Origin: Charina bottae
Taxonomy: Eukaryota > Chordata > Lepidosauria > Squamata > Charinaidae
DNA: 64,000 nt
Direction of reading: 5' to 3'
Assembly: GCA_023362775.1 (NCBI GenBank)
Contig: JALMGJ010000020.1
Span: 1,860,001-1,924,000 of the forward strand
The position numbers and the translations under genes are program-made. Of this stretch, positions 48,585 through 59,165 are shown one piece after another. The stretch's first letter is position 1. Every line of letters starts with the position of its first letter. The notes below the pieces were generated by a model. That model saw only the letters and a program-made list of their open reading frames with translations, did not search any database and was not told the DNA's origin.

Positions 48585-50284
48585 GGAATGCTGCAGACAT
48601 AATATACCTTGATTTCAGCAAAACATTTGACAAAGCATCAGGATGTAACAATAGTAATTTAGTTAAGTATGGGCTTAATGGCATGACAAGCAAGTAGTTA
48701 CATAAAATCTTGCTCAAAAAGCAATCTTCGGTAGTTTGACGTTATATTGGAGAGAGGCTACAAAAGTTAATCTTGGGTGGCCAAGTCTTCACTATTTTCA
48801 TTAACAATTTTGATGAAGAGGTGGAGGGAATGTTTATCAAAAGTGCAGATATTATAAAATTGGGTGAGTCAGAAATAATACTCAAAACAATCTTGATAGG
48901 CTGGAGAAATGAGCCAAAAATAATAGAATGAAATTTAAAAGATACAAGTGCAAAGTTATTCATCTGAGAAACAAAAATCAAATGCAAAAGTATAGGACAG
49001 GGGAATATCTGGTTGGTCATAGTACTTAGAAAAAAAAGAGTATAATAGTTGATTGCAAAAATGAACATGAACCAGCAGTGTAATATAGCTGTAAAGAAGG
49101 GAAATGCAATTCTAGGCTACATTAACAGAAATATAAATTCAAAATCACAAGAATTCATTGTCATTAAGCAAATCTTCATGTACAGCAGGGGTGGGCAACG
49201 TCAGGCCTGTGGGCCATATAAGGCCCATGGGGCTCCCGCCTAAGACCCGCGGGGCTCCCGCCCGCAAACCCCGCCCCTTCCATGCAATTGGCTCCCACCC
49301 GCAAACCCTGCCCCCCAGTGCTTGTCATTGGCTCCCGCCCGCAAACTCCCGCCGGTCCGCAGAAATCCCAGAAACCCCGCCCCCCACCCCCCCCCGGTCC
49401 CCGCTTATAAATATCAAAATGGCCCTTGGAAGAAAAAAGGTTCCCCACCCCTGATGTACAGGAACGGCTTAATTAAAGCTAACCTTGTTAATATGTATAT
49501 GTTAGATGGGTGTTGTGAAATTCTAGAACATTCCTTTAACTTCACCCTGTTTTTACTGTTTTTTCCCCCTTTCTCCTCTCATGATACGATTATATGGAAT
49601 AATGTACTTCTCTCCTACTTCCTTGTGAACATTGGTATTGTCTGAACTGAAAGTAAAATACATCTTTGTTTATATGAAGATGGTGTAATAGTTTAATAGG
49701 GGCAATTGGCTCAAGAAGGGAAGGAGAAAGAAGAGCAGAGAAATGAAGAAAAAAAGGAGAGCTGAAACTACTTAAAAACAGAACACACAAGACTGTCCAA
49801 TAATTTCTATTCTTTACCACACTTTTTGTTGCGTTGCTTTACCACGCAACAATTGTTCCACTCAATTCTGTTTTGATTAGATCCCAACATGAATACTGTG
49901 TCCAGTTCTGGGCACAACACTTTGTGAAAGATTCTGAAAAATTGAAGGGGCTGGATAGATTTAGCCTTGAGAAAAGATAATTGGGGGAGGGGGGAGAGGA
50001 GAGATAACATTCTTCAGATATATGAAAAGTCCTGTAGAAGAACTCTCGTTTCAGACTGCAGGATACAGAATAATGGATTTAAATTAAAGTAATTTCCTAA
50101 TGGTAGCAACAGTTCAAGAGTGCAGCCAATCACCAAGAGAGATGACGGGCTCCCCTTCACTGGAAATCTCAAGCAGGGACTAGACAGTCATTGATTGCAC
50201 AGGTTTCAATCTGGATTCCTGCACTGAGCAGGGGATTGAACTCAGTGGCATAAATGACCCCTTCCAACTGCAGGATTCTATGAT
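48585..50284 (+). mobile_element. CR1 LINE, 3' part, interrupted
   Basis: The decayed RT starts with DIIYLDFSKTFDKAS near 48600 and continues with FINNFDEEVEGMFI near 48800. The 3' portion resumes at about 49845 (tgtccagttctgggcacaac, ggaaatctcaagcagggact, actagacagtcattg) and ends at gcaggattctatgatttt, the CR1 terminal motif. About 690 bases in between (49155-49843) are foreign, including the hAT at 49186. Confidence 0.78.
49186..49453. mobile_element. Non-autonomous hAT, third end type
   Basis: The ends caggggtgggcaacgtc and ggttccccacccctg are flanked by the exact 8-base duplication atgtacag (49178-49185 and 49454-49461). The interior has two attggctccc(a/g)cccgcaaac units like those in the larger hATs at 13329 and 57288. 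Confidence 0.92.
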
Positions 50285-50764
50285 TTTCAGCTACTATGGA
50301 CCCTTTTAATATATAGTTCAACAATTCTTCCCTTTCCGTTGCTTGAAATCCTTTTAATCAAGTTGTATTCTTAAACTGCTGTATTTAGTTCTGGGAATCA
50401 TCCCACTACATCTCAGTTATACCTACTGCCATTGTAATACTTGCTTTTTGTAAAACAGTTCAAGCTCATCTAGTTTAAACTGTGCTTTGGTTCGTTTAGC
50501 TCCATATTCTGTTTAACTTCCCACTATGAACCTCAAAGTAAAAACAATGTATTTCACTCTGAGAATATTCCTGATGATTTTAAAAAATGGTAATAATTTA
50601 GAAATAAACTAACAACAAATAAAATGTTATTTCAAATAAAGTAAAAGCATGGTAGTTCAAGACATCCAATACCCAAGTGAATATGCATATCCATTGCCAG
50701 AATCACAAAAGGTACTTATACCTGGTCTTTATCTACCACTAAAATAAATGAATGCAATTCATAC

Positions 50765-50892
50765 CTGGCTAATATGTACTGCAGTGACCTGGGTTGAACA
50801 TACTGATGAGTGGCTTGGAGAGTTTGGTAATGATTTGCAAGGACCTATTGAAAGCTGCTGTTTTTTTCTGGTTGCAACAATCTTCTGTGCCA
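50765..50892 (-). CDS. AGAP1: AGAP1 internal exon: end of GTPase-like domain and start of linker
   Basis: AGAP1 is a GTPase-activating protein for Arf1 that binds the AP-3 adaptor and acts in endosomal trafficking. This 128-base exon encodes two bases of a split codon plus 42 residues: a basic helix (AQKIVATRKKQQ) that closes the GTP-binding-like domain, then a serine-rich linker containing LSIGPCKSLPNSPSHSSV. The minus strand shows a T-rich tract and AG acceptor just upstream of 50892 and a GT donor (gtatga) directly after 50765. Phase is 1 at the start and 0 at the end. Compared with the mammalian protein as I recall it, there are only conservative changes near the C-terminal end (ST and VT where mammals have SA and VS). 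Identification rests on the recalled protein, not on a search. Splice sites on both sides argue against a processed pseudogene. Confidence 0.93.
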
Positions 50893-51403
50893 CTGTAAAG
50901 GTAAAATAATAATATTACATATGTATCTACCTCTGGAATTACTGTAGAACAATTTCCCAATCTAAGCAGTAATGTAAATTGAAATGATGGATATTCAAAC
51001 TAGGAAACTTATCACTGTGCTTTTTGTAACTGGCAATTTAGTTTATTTGTGTACAAAAAAGCTCTTAAATATAAATATGTGGAAATACATTAAAACAAAT
51101 ATCCAAACTAACATGAGATTCCATCATTCCAGGGAGGCAATTAAAAAGGCCTGATATCTAAATATGATAATCACAGAGGTCAATTTCAGAGCTATAGAGG
51201 GAATCTAATAAGAACAGATATTTTATGAAAGAGTTGGGACACTGTCATTAATATACATCAAAAACAATATTTATTTATTTATTTGTTATATTTATATCAC
51301 CAATCATCAATTTATTTAAATTTCTATTTATATTATTTCTATTTATATCAATATTTATTTATTATTTATATTTATATATTTTACAAGCTGATATCATTTA
51401 TAT

Positions 51404-51742
51404 ATAGGGGCGTGGTGGCTCAGCGGGTAAGATGCCAGGCTTGTCGATCGGAAGATCGCAAGTTCGGAGGTTCGAATCCCTAGCCCCGCGTGACGGAGTG
51501 AGCTCCCACACTCGCCCCAGCTCTTGCCAACCTAGCAACTCGAAAGCATGCAAATGCAAGTAGATGAATAGGTACCACTTCGGTGGGAAGGTAACAGCGT
51601 TCCGTGCACGTCATGCTGGCCACATGACCGTGGAAGCATCTTCAGACAACGCTGGCTCTTCAGCTAATGAAAGAAGATGAGCACCGGCCCCTAGAGTTGG
51701 ACACGACTGCACAAATGTGCGGGGGGAACCTTTACCTTTACC
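51404..51742 (+). mobile_element. tRNA-derived SINE, full length
   Basis: A tRNA-like head with A box tggctcagcgg (51416-51426) and a perfect B box ggttcgaatcc (51469-51479) is followed by a conserved body (gaaggtaacagcgttccgtg, ctggccacatgacc) and a 3' part, agttggacacgactg, then acctttacctttacc repeats. It is flanked by the 12-base duplication tatcatttatat (51392-51403 and 51743-51754). Not a tRNA gene: it does not fold to CCA and runs on for 330 bases. Pol III transcription is plausible. Confidence 0.9.
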
Positions 51743-52139
51743 TATCATTTATATCAACAATATATCAGGTTGCAAAAAAGCAATATATAAACAAAGAAGC
51801 TACAAAATAATCCACCAATTTTTAATATGTCTGCAAACTGAAAAAAATTGTATTTTTACAGAACGCAATCCTACAATTTGATAGTACTACAGGAATTAAG
51901 TTACACAATTTTGCCTTTTAATGACCAAAAACACTAGCTTAAGAAATAGGCATGAGTGCTATATATGGGCATCACCTTGACCATGAAGCTCTGGCAACAG
52001 TAATTTAATTTATTCAATTTAGGCATGCCTGACTCCAAACTGACTCTAGGCAGTGTACGCTAAAACCAAACCAAATAGAAAATGCAGTATAACACATTAT
52101 AATAACAAAAGAATAAGAAAAGGAATAATGAACAAGAAC

Positions 52140-53035
52140 AGATGGCGAGTCACAACCTCATTGCTACCTATTTAGATTATGGTAAGCTGCTCTATGTTGG
52201 GCCACCTTTGAAAAAAAACCTGGGAACTTCAGCTGGTACAAAACACAATGGCCAAGATGTTTGCAGACACAAGCTTCTACTATATGTGATACCTACTGTT
52301 TCAATACTACATTAGTTGCCAATAGGTTGAGACCATTCAAAATGCTGTTTTTACTTATGAAGCTTTATATGACTAGGGTCTAGGATAACTTAGGGCAGAG
52401 CTTTCCAAACTTTTCATGTTGGTGACACACTTTTTAGACATGCATCATTTCGCGACACACTCTTACAGCAGAGCATCATTTCGCGACACACACTTACAGC
52501 AGGGCACAAGGCAGGCACTAGGACCTACGCGGAATCCTGGCAGGGCTCGGAAGCAGCAGCAGCTGCGACACACCCAGACACTGCAGCCCGACACACAGTT
52601 TGGAAAGCTCTGCCTTAGGGACTGTCTCCTCCAAGTGAAATTTCCCAAGCATGTAGGGAAGGGATGTTCAGGGTCCCATCCCTGTGTGGAATCAAGAGGA
52701 CATGGACCTGAAGGCAATCCTTCTCCATAATGGCCCCCATGCTTTGGAATACTCTGTACCCAGAGGGAGAGCTGGCACTTGCCTTCTTGGATTTTTGCAA
52801 GACTGTTAAGACAGTGTAATTTGAACAAGCATTTAGAGGCTGATTCTTCTTTTTATTTATTTTTTGTGATTGGGCTGCAAAGTTTATAGGACAATATGTG
52901 GTTATTTATGTATTGTACCACTGTTTTCACTGTTTCAATGTATGATGTTTTAACCTTATTAATATATGCAACCTGGAGTTTGGGGAGATGGATTGTATAT
53001 AAAATGTTTGTGATTAAATAAACAGGTTTGATGAA
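52140..53035 (+). mobile_element. Old L2 LINE 3' part, split by hAT
   Basis: The decayed C-terminal domain lines up with the L2 at 16780-17600: YLDYGKLLYVGPPLKK near 52170, then after the hAT, APMLWNTLYPEGELA near 52740 (compare APALWNILPLEVRQA). It ends in a 3' UTR and attaaataaac tail near 53030. Stops are numerous. Confidence 0.65.
52396..52612. mobile_element. Non-autonomous hAT element
   Basis: The ends cagagctttccaaactt and cagtttggaaagctctg are flanked by a 7-of-8 duplication (acttaggg 52388-52395, ccttaggg 52613-52620). Same subfamily as 42686 in reverse orientation, with the block gcatcatttcgcgacacac duplicated internally. It splits the old L2. Confidence 0.9.
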
Positions 53036-53053
53036 TATTGATATATTTACAAG

Positions 53054-53419
53054 TGTCAGAGTTCTGGCAGACCTCTGCCATTCAAACGGATACGTGCAAT
53101 AGGGCACGATGAAACAGACACGTAACTGACAAGCCAGCGCGGAAGCAAGAGCTACAGCAACGAGGTGCGAAACGGAACGCATCAGTCCGGGAGAGACTGT
53201 CTGAGTACCCCAGACCCAAGCACTACACATATTAACTTCAAAAGGACAATGGGGGGGGGGGGAATGTTTAAATGTAATATGCCATGCCATACTAGTTCAT
53301 TCACGTCTTTGTTCCTGTTCCTGTGTACCAAAATAAATCCTTTTACTTCTAAGAAACCTGCGTTCGTGGTTTCCTTTAGAGAAAGGGATTTCAGGACACC
53401 GTTGGGAGCAGCCCTTACA
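53054..53419 (+). repeat. 5' LTR of Ty3/Gypsy element
   Basis: It starts tgtcagagttctggcagacc and ends gcagcccttaca, so it has TG...CA termini over 366 bases. An aataaa signal lies at about 53333. It contains an 11-12 base G run near 53250. No second LTR is in the window, so the boundaries come from the termini and the distance to gag only. The primer-binding site after 53419 is not clearly assignable. Confidence 0.6.
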
Positions 53420-53473
53420 TAAAGACGTGAATCACCACTGACCACGTATGCTGAGGACTATCCCGAGAAATCG

Positions 53474-54935
53474 GTGAGCTCCCCGGTCGAAAGTGGTCAC
53501 ACAACCAGCAAAACCTCATCCTCGTGGAACAGAATGGAATCGGTAGAGGCGGCGGAAACTATCGAAGTAGCAGGACCCAGCTCGTCAGGCATCCAGATGA
53601 TGGAGAGAACCACCCAGCAAGCGGAAGAAAACTCTACCGAAACCACCGACAGGCGGGAGGTAAAGAAATCCCAGAAGAAGGAGGTAAATAAAACCCCTAC
53701 CCTCCTCAATATTACCAAGCCTAAATTGGCGGGATGGTCCGTCGCCGTGGGTGAAGGACTAGAAGAGAAAGGGGGGAAATGCACCAAGAAGAGGGTCACC
53801 CCAACCCAACGCATCGAGGTCCTGGAAGACCAGATGGCACACTTGAACATAGAAGTAGGAACTATGAATACTAAGAAACCTAGAGGGACTCAGAGGGACG
53901 GAAGTAAGCCCAAGAACCTCAGATGAGGAGGAAATCATGGAACCTAGTGGGGAAAGTGATGAGGGGGAAGAGGAAATTCACCCCTACAGTCAGCTGCCCT
54001 ACAGTCAACCGCCTATGACCCCAACCTATGACCACCGCAGGACCCCTCTGAGGACCACCGCACCAAGTGGCATAGGTGGATTAAAGACGAAATTTGATGG
54101 AGACCCTAAGAAACTCGCATGCTTCTTAACGCATGTACAAGGGTTTATGGGGGAATTCGAGCACACCTTCCGAATGGAGGAGAGTAAAGTGAGGTACGTC
54201 TCCAGCTTTTTGGAAGGGGAGGTGGGCGACTGGCTGGTGGCTCTACACGATAGTGGGGCCCGTGAGCTGATGAACTTTAAGAAGTTCATGTACGCCCTTA
54301 GGAAAAGATTTGAGGATACGCTATCAAAAATATCAGCCAGGGCTCGGATCCAGAACTTAAGACAAGGCAATAGGACAGTAGCGGAATACGCTATGGACTT
54401 CAAAAAACTTTTGTCAAAATTACCAGACTGGCCTGAATCGTTTAAAATAGAACATTTTCAATATGGACTGAGACAGGATTTGATAGAAGTGGCAATAGAG
54501 AGAGATGACCCAGGAACACTGGAGGGGTGGATCCAGCTAGCAGGGAAAGTTGAAAGTAGCAAATTACAGCTACAGAATATCAGGACTTTCCACTCCATGC
54601 GGAAGAAACAGGGAGCTTCCTTCACCCAACCCCGTAAACCCACTAAGCAGCAAAATTGGGAAGAGAAGGAACGTCGCACAAAGGACGGACTCTGCTTCCG
54701 TTGCGGGAAAGAGGGACATTGGATAAGCAATTGCCCCCAAACAAAGACTAACCCTAAAGAGAAACCCTCCGCAAAAAAGCTGACAGACAACAAAGGAGCC
54801 AAAACAATGCCCGCGAAATACAAAGGAGCGGCGGCAGCAACCGAAGAAAGAAGGAGCGTGCAGTACCGGGACACCGAGTCTGACTCCTCTGAGGATGACT
54901 TCGAGCCGGCGGGAAACGAAAACGGTCTGTTCTAA
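53474..54935 (+). pseudogene. Gypsy gag, split by a frameshift
   Basis: Gag forms the particle and binds RNA. The first frame, 53474-53926 (150 codons, start MSSPVESGHTTSK), is polar and disordered, with a short helical segment RIEVLEDQMAHLNIEV near its end. The second, 53937-54935 (332 codons), has an acidic start, then the capsid-like retrotransposon gag domain (about residues 60-220, with VGDWLVALHDSG and KFMYALRKRF), and a zinc knuckle CFRCGKEGHWISNC (CX2CX4HX4C) at about residues 255-268. The two overlap in sense but lie in different frames around 53880-53930, which indicates a small indel. It ends with TAA at 54933-54935, and pol follows in another frame, as is usual for the family. Confidence 0.85.
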
Positions 54936-55003
54936 AGTGCACCGCAGGACAGGCCTTCAACACTGGGCGTAACGGGGGGGATGGTGTTCCCAAATGCCCC
55001 ACA

Positions 55004-56330
55004 ATGAACATCAAGGTAAAGTTACAAAACTTGGATGGGTCGGGACAATTGTGGGGGGTGGCCATGCTGGACTCTGGGTGCTCCAGATGTTTGATGCACC
55101 CGAAAGTAGCAAACAAATTGAAACTTAAATTGCTCAAAATGAATACACCCATCACGTTTTGCCAATTGGATGGGTCGGAAATGAAAGGTGGCCCAATCGA
55201 ATATACCACGGAAGACATACAAATGTCTGTGGGGACTCATGTAGAGACACTACGATTTGTCGTAGCACCTATTGCAACGCGACATATTGTGCTGGGGCTT
55301 AAATGGCTCAAGAAAAGAAACCCCCGGGTGGACTGGGCATCCGGGGAAATGGATTTTTTTTATGGGACGTACAAAGCGGTCGTGGACACGACCGGGGTAA
55401 ACAGTATCGAATGGGAGGCGGCTGGCACGGAGCTAGGGGGGATGGAACAATGGGAAGAGGATCAAGACCAGGAGAGTGGCACACTCCTGGACACAATCCC
55501 GGAGAAATACCTCTCCGTGGCTGACGTGTTTAGCCAAAAGGAATGTGAACAAGAACCCCCTCACAGACTGTCAGACGCAACGGTTGACCTCATCCCCGGG
55601 GCACCATTTCCCAAACCTAAAATGTATGCGATGACCCAGAAAGAATTGCTAGAATTACGCAAATTCATCGACAAAAATTTGGCAAGAGGGTTTATAGAAC
55701 CCGCAAATTCGCCCCTGGCAGTCCCTGTGCTCTTTCGGAAGAAGAAAGATGGTTCCCTACGACTATGCACAGACTACAGGGGGTTAAATGCTATCTCCGT
55801 AACAAACCAGTACCCACTGCCACTCCTGAAAGATATGCTGGCACAATTGGCAAAAGGCAAAATTTTCACAAAGTTGGATGTCAGAGAGGCATACTACCGG
55901 GTACGCATACGGGAAGGGGACGAGTGGAAGACGGCATTTAACTGCCCTTTGGGTCAATATCAGTACCGGGTTCTCCCGTTCGGGATAGCGGGGGGACCGG
56001 GCATCTTCATGTGCTTGATTAATGAAGTACTGTATGAGTTTTTATACCAATGGGTAATTGTGTACCTGGATATTTTAAAATTTTCTGACAACCAGGATGA
56101 ACATATACAATTAGTTTAAAAAGTATTAGAGAAATTACTAGAGGCTAAACTATATGTCAAATTAGAAAAATGCGAATTCCACAAGGGTAGCTTGGATTTC
56201 CTAGGTTATAGAATTTCACATAAGGGGATTGAAATGGACCCGGGGAAAGTGCAAGCAGTGTTAGAGTGGGAACCCCCCCGAACCCGCAGGCAACTTCAAG
56301 CATTCCTCGGGTTTGCGGGGTTCTAGAGGC
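55004..56330 (+). pseudogene. Gypsy pol: protease and partial reverse transcriptase
   Basis: The open frame 55004-56119 (371 codons) starts with a retropepsin-like protease: the LDSGCSRCLM active-site motif at about residue 23 and an RHIVLGLKWLKK segment. The RT begins near residue 195 (VDLIPGAPFPKPK, RKKKDGSLRLCTDYRGLN). It continues with TKLDVREAYYRVRI (motif A) and FGIAGGPGIFMCLINEVL. The motif C position reads VYLDILKFS: one aspartate of the usual pair is missing, so the polymerase is dead. A stop at 56117-56119 follows; further RT codons are recognisable to about 56325, with another stop (TAG) where tyrosine is usual. RNase H and integrase are lost. Confidence 0.85.
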
Positions 56331-57369
56331 AGTTCTCTCACAGACCTGTAACTTCTTCTTTAAGAGGCTCCTCTGTCCTCCACTCATTACCTGTAGTAAT
56401 GGCACCTGTTTGAACTTGTTATCAGTATAAAAGACACCTGTCCACAACCTCAAACAGTCACACTCCAAACTCCACTATGGTGAAGACCAAAGAGCTGTCG
56501 AAGGACACCAGAAACAAAATTGTAGACCTGCACCAGGCTGGGAAGACTGAATCTGCAATAGGCAAGCAGCTTGGTGTGAAGAAATCAACTGTGGGAGCAA
56601 TAATCAGAAAATGGAAGACATACAAGACCACTGATAATCTCCCTCGATCTGGGGCTCCATGCAAGATCTCACCCCGTGGGGTCAAAATGATCACAAGAAC
56701 GGTGAGCAAAAATCCCAGAACCACACGGGGGGACCTAGTGAATGACCTGCAGAGAGCTGGGACCAACGTAACAAAGGCTACCATCAGTAACACACTACGC
56801 CGCCAGGGACTCAGATCCTGCAGTGCCAGACGTGTCCCCCTGCTTAAGCCAGTACATGTCCGGGCCCGTCTGAAGTTTGCTAGAGAGCATTTGGATGATC
56901 CAGGGGAGGATTGGGAGAATGTCATATGGTCAGATGAAACCAAAGTAGAACTGTTTGGTAGAAACACAACTCGTCGTGTTTGGAGGAGAGAGAATGCTGA
57001 GTTGCATCCAAAGAACACCATACCTACTGTGAAGCATGGGGGTGGCAACATCATGCTTTGGGGCTGTTTCTCTGCAAAGGGACCAGGACGACTGTTCCGT
57101 GTACAGGAAAGAATGAATGGGGCCATGTATCGTGAGATTTTGAGTGCAAACCTCCTTCCATCAGCAAGGGCATTGAAGATGAAACGTGGCTGGGTCTTTC
57201 AGCATGACAATGATCCCAAACACACCGCCCGGGCAACAAAGGAGTGGCTTCGTAAGAAGCATTTCAAGGTCCTGGAATGGCCTAGCCCAGGGGTCGGCAA
57301 ACTTTTTATGCCGGGAGCCATTTTGACATGCTCGTGCACATTTTGAAATGCTAGAGAGCCAGGGGGCGG

Positions 57370-57495
57370 GGTTTGCGGGCGGGGGCCAATCACGTGGAAG
57401 GGGGCGGGGTTTGCGGGCGGGGGCCATTCGCGTGGAAGGGGGCGAGGTTTGCGGGCGGGGGCCAATCACGTGGAAGGGGGCGGGGTTTGCGGGCG
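57370..57495. promoter_or_regulatory. 38-base array of CCAAT, E-box and GC-box motifs
   Basis: Ccaatcacgtg occurs at 57386-57396 and 57462-57472 with a decayed unit (ccattcgcgtg) at 57424, giving a 38-base period. Each unit also carries ggggcgggg or a near match. The same motif pair recurs near 59316 (cctatcacgtgg). Matches to NF-Y, USF/MYC-type and Sp1 sites; function is inferred. Confidence 0.45.
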
Positions 57496-57714
57496 GGAGA
57501 GGGCGTCCACCCGGCCCAGCTGCCCGGGGTCCAGGGAGATCAGCTCCGGCGGGATCTGTGGCGAAGAGCGGCCGTGGGGGGGGGCGGCGAGACAAACGAC
57601 ACGCTTCGGGCTTTCAGCGCTGGAAGGAGGCCGCCTTCCAGGCGCTGAAAGCCTGAAGCGCGCCGCTTGTCGTCGCCGCCTGCCCCCCCCCCACGGCCGC
57701 TCTTCGCCCGCCTG

Positions 57715-59165
57715 CGTGGAAGAAAGAAGACGATGGAGGGTGGGAAACGAGGCCTGCCCGCTTACCTGCCTGCTTGCCTCCCTCCGCGAGGCCCCCCGCT
57801 GCCTTCCCAGGGTCCAAGCCGGATCGGGGGCCTCGCGGAGAGAAGCAGGCAGGCAGGTAAGCGGGCAGCCCTGGCCTCCGTCGCCGGGCCCGCCCCCCTC
57901 GGCCGCTTCCGCCCGCCCGCGTGGAAGAAAGAAGACGATGGAGGGTGGGAAACGAGGCCTGCCCGCTTACCTGCCTGCTTGCCTCCCTCCGCGAGGCCCC
58001 CCGCTGCCTTCCCAGGGTCCAAGCCGGATCGGGGGCCTCGCGGAGAGAAGCAGGCAGGCAGGTAAGCGGGCAGCCCTGGCCTCCGTCGCCGGGCCCGCCC
58101 CCCTCGGCCGCTTCCGCCCGCCCGCGTGGAAGAAAGAAGACGATGGAGGGTGGGAAACGAGGCCTGCCCGCTTACCTGCCTGCTTGCCTCCCTCCGCGAG
58201 GCCCCCCGCTGCCTTCCCAGGGTCCAAGCCGGATCGGGGGCCTCGCGGAGAGAAGCAGGCAGGCAGGTAAGCGGGCAGCCCTGGCCTCCGTCGCCGGGCC
58301 CGCCCTCCTCGGCCGCTTCCGCCCGCCCGCGAGGAAGAAAGAAGACGATGGAGGGTGGGAAACGAGGCCTGCCCGCTTACCTGCCTGCTTGCCTCCCTCC
58401 GCGAGGCCCCCCGCTGCCTTCCCAGGGTCCAAGCCGGATCGGGGGCCTCGCGGAGAGAAGCAGGCAGGCAGGTAAGCGGGCAGCCCTGGCCTCCGTCGCC
58501 GGGCCCGCCCTCCTCGGCCGCTTCCGCCCGCCCGCGTTGAACAAAGAAGACGATGGAGGGTGGGAAACGAGGCCTGCCCGCTTACCTGCCTGCTTGCCTC
58601 CCTCCGCGAGGCCCCCCGCTGCCTTCCCAGGGTCCAAGCCGGATCGGGGGCCTCGCGGAGAGAAGCAGGCAGGCAGGTAAGCGGGCAGCCCTGGCCTCCG
58701 TCGCCGGGCCCACCCCCCTCGGCCGCTTCCGCCCGCCCGCGTGGAAGAAAGAAGACGATGGAGGGTGGGAAACGAGGCCTGCCCGCTTACCTGCCTGCTT
58801 GCCTCCCTCCGCGAGGCCCCCCGCTGCCTTCCCAGGGTCCAAGCCGGATCGGGGGCCTCGCGGAGAGAAGCAGGCAGGCATGTAAGCGGGCAGCCCTGGC
58901 CTCCGTTGCCGGGCCCGCCCCCCTCGGCCGCTTCCGCCCGCCCGCGTGGAAGAAAGAAGACGATGGAGGGTGGGAAACGAGGCCTGCCCGCTTACCTGCC
59001 TGCTTGCCTCCCTCCGCGAGGCCCCCCGCTGCCTTCCCAGGGTCCAAGCCGGATCGGGGGCCTCGCGGAGAGAAGCAGGCAGGCAGGTAAGCGGGCAGCC
59101 CTGGCCTCCGCCGCCGGGCCCGCCCTCCTCGGCTGCTTCCGCCCGCCCGCGTTGAGCGAAGATGA
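57715..59165. repeat. 205-base GC-rich tandem repeat, about 7 copies
   Basis: The phrase gaagacgatggagggtggga starts at 57727, 57932, 58137, 58342, 58547, 58752 and 58957, exactly 205 bases apart, and in altered form at about 59159. Copies differ by single bases. Each contains an inverted pair (cctgcccgcttacctgcctg and caggcaggtaagcgggcag) that can pair over about 20 bases. Confidence 0.96.

Larger units (their letters stand above)
53054..56330 (+). mobile_element. Ty3/Gypsy LTR retrotransposon, 3'-truncated
   Basis: LTR, gag and the first half of pol follow in order on the plus strand. Similarity ends in the RT connection region near 56330 where a Tc1 sequence begins directly. RNase H, integrase and the 3' LTR are absent. 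GC content and codon use stand out from the AT-rich intron. Confidence 0.88.

Noticed and set aside
51407..51480. A functional tRNA gene
   Set aside because: A and B boxes are present, but the sequence continues into a SINE body with a target duplication and an acctttacc tail.
57715..59165. CRISPR array
   Set aside because: Repeats are 205 bases with no unique spacers, in vertebrate DNA.
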